Shown here: in pieces, positions 62,068-64,000 of the stretch | Numbering within the stretch: the first letter of the stretch is position 1 | Layout: each line of letters starts with the position of its first letter | Source: Physella acuta | Taxonomy: Eukaryota; Mollusca; Gastropoda; Physidae | Assembly: GCF_028476545.1 (NCBI RefSeq) | Contig: NW_026731689.1 | Location: forward strand, 248,001 to 312,000 | Direction: 5' to 3' | DNA length: 64,000 nt | Translations under genes and position numbers: made by a program | The notes under the pieces: model-generated | What the model saw: only the letters and a program-made list of their open reading frames with translations | Told to the model about the DNA's origin: nothing | Database searches by the model: none

Positions 62068-62436
62068 TCGATCTTCAAATGTTGAAAACTTATTTTTCTT
62101 GGATTTAATAAATAACCCTAACTAAGTCGATTGTTGTTAATATATCATTAGCACATTTCTGTTTGAACAAGTAATTAATTTAACCTCACATTTCAGTCTA
62201 CATCTTTGTTTAAATTCCGATCTAAATGTGTGATTAAATTTGTGTCTAAATTTGCGTCTAAATTCGTGTCTAAAAATTTGTGTCTAATTTTAAATATAAA
62301 TTTCTTTCTTTCTAACTTTTCTACCTTTTTATCTTTCTGTCGGTCTTTTCATCGTTTTAACTTGCGACGTCTGTCACGTACATTAAATACCATGACGTCG
62401 GATTTGACCTGAAGTGTTAAAAGTTAAGAGACTTAC

Positions 62437-62615
62437 CTGTAATGTGACACACCTGTAATGTGACACACCTGTAATGTGACACACCTGTAATGTGACACAC
62501 CTGTAATGTGACAAACCTGTAGTGTGACACACCTGGAATGTGACACACCTAGAATGTGACACACCTGGAATGTGACACACCTGTAATGTGACACACCTGA
62601 ATGTGACATACCTGG
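62437..62615. repeat. 16-bp array (CACACCTGTAATGTGA)n
   Basis: About 11 units lie between genes 9 and 10, followed by a threefold GACGTCACACCATGTTGGGC repeat up to about 62735. Confidence 0.93.
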
Positions 62616-62814
62616 AAGGTGCTGGTCGACAAGACAGCCGGTCACACAATCAAAGGACGTCACACCATGTTGGGCCCACCAAATGACGTCACACCATGTT
62701 GGGTCCACCAAATGACGTCACACCATGTTGGGCCCACCAAAAGATATCACACGATACTGGACCTACCAAAAGTGTAATGTCGTAATTAGTGCTACAACTA
62801 ATGAACTTAACAAA

Positions 62815-62885
62815 TACACAAGCCCAGGGTCCGAACCAAAGACACTCAGGTATGTAACCCTGTGCTCTACGAGGCAACCACGCCT
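62815..62885 (-). mobile_element. tRNA-like SINE head, minus strand
   Basis: On the minus strand: GGCGTGGTTGCCTCGTAGAG and TTGGTTCGGACCCTGGGC give A- and B-box-like segments. It could be a third SINE type. Confidence 0.5.
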
Positions 62886-63140
62886 TTACATAATATTATA
62901 TCAAATAGCCATCAATGTAAATCCTAACTTTTTATCTGTTTATTGGCGTCTGCAATTCAGACAAAAGTGTGTGTGTGTGCGTGTGCATGTACCGTTGTGC
63001 AGTCTATCACGAGCATCACGCATGTCTTGCAATAACGTCTCTAATCTCAGGTTAAAAATAACCTCTGTCATTAAGCTTTGACCTTTGGGTCAAGGGCAAA
63101 AGAACGTGGCACAAGTAGATGTAAAGCCCCAGACGTGAAG

Positions 63141-63890
63141 ATGACCTGTAAAGCTGCGATCCTGGTCCTGTTGGCCTGTGCTGGTTTCTTGTTGAACGGG
63201 GTCTCAGGGGACTGCAAGGTCAGTGGTTTAGTCTTTATAATAAGTCATCACATATATTTTAGCCTTAATAATAAGTCATCACATACATTTTAGCCGTTAT
63301 AATAAGTCATTACATTCACAGCACTAGACTGTTGACACGTCATACATACACAACTACAGCCTGAAATTTAAACCTTTAGCCAGTATGATAAACCATCACA
63401 TATACAACTTAAACAAACCTGTAACTTAAGATTGATATACAATACTTTACCCTTTATAATAAACCATCCCATGTATATTTTTATCCTGAATATTAAAATC
63501 TTTATCAACACAACTTTATCCTAAATACTAAACCACCATAAACGCAACTTTAGCCTGTATAATAAACCAAACCATACACAAGTTAACTTAAGCCTGAATA
63601 GCAAACGTTCACATTGGCACCTTTAGCCTGTATATCAAACCTACGAATACCCATACGCACGTACACCAAAGCATCACATATACAACATAAGCCTGCCTAT
63701 CAATTATCACATACACATACGCCTGTATGAACACCTGTTGTGTTACAGAGTGAGGCCGATCAATATGGTCCTTGCTACGAATGTCATGACTTTCACGGTA
63801 GAGCCATGTGGATTGCGTCAATGTGCGCCCCGGCTCCCTGCACTGACTCCATCACGGAGCCAGACAAATGCTGCCCTGTGTGCCCCAATG
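63141..63890 (+). CDS. Gene 10: secreted VWC protein, 3' part beyond the window
   Basis: Exon 1 (63141-63218) encodes MTCKAAILVLLACAGFLLNG plus VSGDCK, a signal peptide that runs straight into the first VWC cysteine with no neck. Exon 2 (63749-63890, 142 nt, phase 0 to 1) reads SEADQYGPCYECHDFHGRAM, WIASMCAPAPC and DKCCPVCPNG. Compared with the other VWC exons, the fourth and fifth cysteines are replaced (Asp and Trp), which would remove one disulfide partner pair. The donor is ATG|GTAGGT. Further exons lie beyond 64000. The start at 63141 is the first ATG that gives a signal peptide. Confidence 0.8.
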
Positions 63891-63895
63891 GTAGG

Positions 63896-64000
63896 TTATC
63901 ATCAGCTACACATGTGTATTGACATCAACTTCAAATGTGTATTGACATCAACAACATCAACTACAAATGTGTATTGACATCAACTACACATGTGTATTGA
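63896..64000 (+). repeat. Tandem repeat right after the gene 10 exon 2 donor
   Basis: Units of ACATCAACTACACATGTGTA plus TTG start about 8 bp after the donor and continue to the window edge. Confidence 0.85.

Overview
The window looks like animal nuclear DNA, most likely from a mollusc and perhaps a gastropod. The evidence is small secreted genes split by GT-AG introns, TATA boxes and AATAAA signals, tRNA-derived SINEs, Helitrons, hAT elements, LINE fragments, and many (TA)n and (CA)n(TA)n arrays. The species call is an inference; nothing here names it. Every gene I can support is on the + strand, and no bacterial features are present.

The core is a tandem cluster of at least ten related loci for small or modular secreted cysteine-rich proteins. 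They are built from three exon types. Type 1 is a signal-peptide exon, usually followed by a Thr/Pro-rich stretch, that ends in Cys-X. Type 2 is a von Willebrand factor type C (VWC) exon, full length (136-148 nt) or shortened to 73 nt, always entered in phase 0 and left in phase 1. Type 3 is a half-VWC exon, entered in phase 1, that carries C..IPxG..DGxxCxC...C. Loci in order: gene 1 (2253-6486, three VWC); gene 2 (10600-12419, short); an exon-1 relic at 13.4 kb; gene 3 (17072-19763, short with a Pro/Lys/Thr neck); gene 4 (23355-27340, one VWC plus a long PQNGTY tail); gene 5 (29677, half-module only, two possible last exons); gene 6 (33801-36388, half-module only); gene 7 (37908-39270, short); gene 8 (40854-42277, a copy that has lost exon 1); gene 9 (47874-62067, ten exons, four VWC); gene 10 (63141 to the window end, partial).

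Two sequence-level patterns stand out. First, introns repeatedly carry tandem arrays that touch an exon edge and have copied the splice site into each unit, giving long ladders of decoy donors or acceptors (genes 2, 3, 5, 9, 10; related arrays at 7/8). In gene 3 (66-bp unit) and gene 5 (21-bp unit) the ladder keeps phase and frame, so using a later donor would add whole peptide repeats. Second, in gene 4 the true frame of the 26.1-27.1 kb repeat, fixed by exon phase, reads PPPQNGTYPQ with 28 N-x-T sequons. The ATG-started frames in that stretch are shadows.

Mobile DNA is dense and nested: three hAT elements plus a nested hAT and a hAT-type MITE with 8-bp target duplications, a TTAA-flanked element, at least five Helitron-type copies (one pair with a paralogous empty site), two SINE families, LINE 3' pieces, and a possible solo LTR. 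What the proteins do is unknown. Secretion, disulfide-rich modules and mucin-like linkers suit mucus, adhesive, shell-matrix or ligand-binding roles, but nothing in the sequence decides among them.
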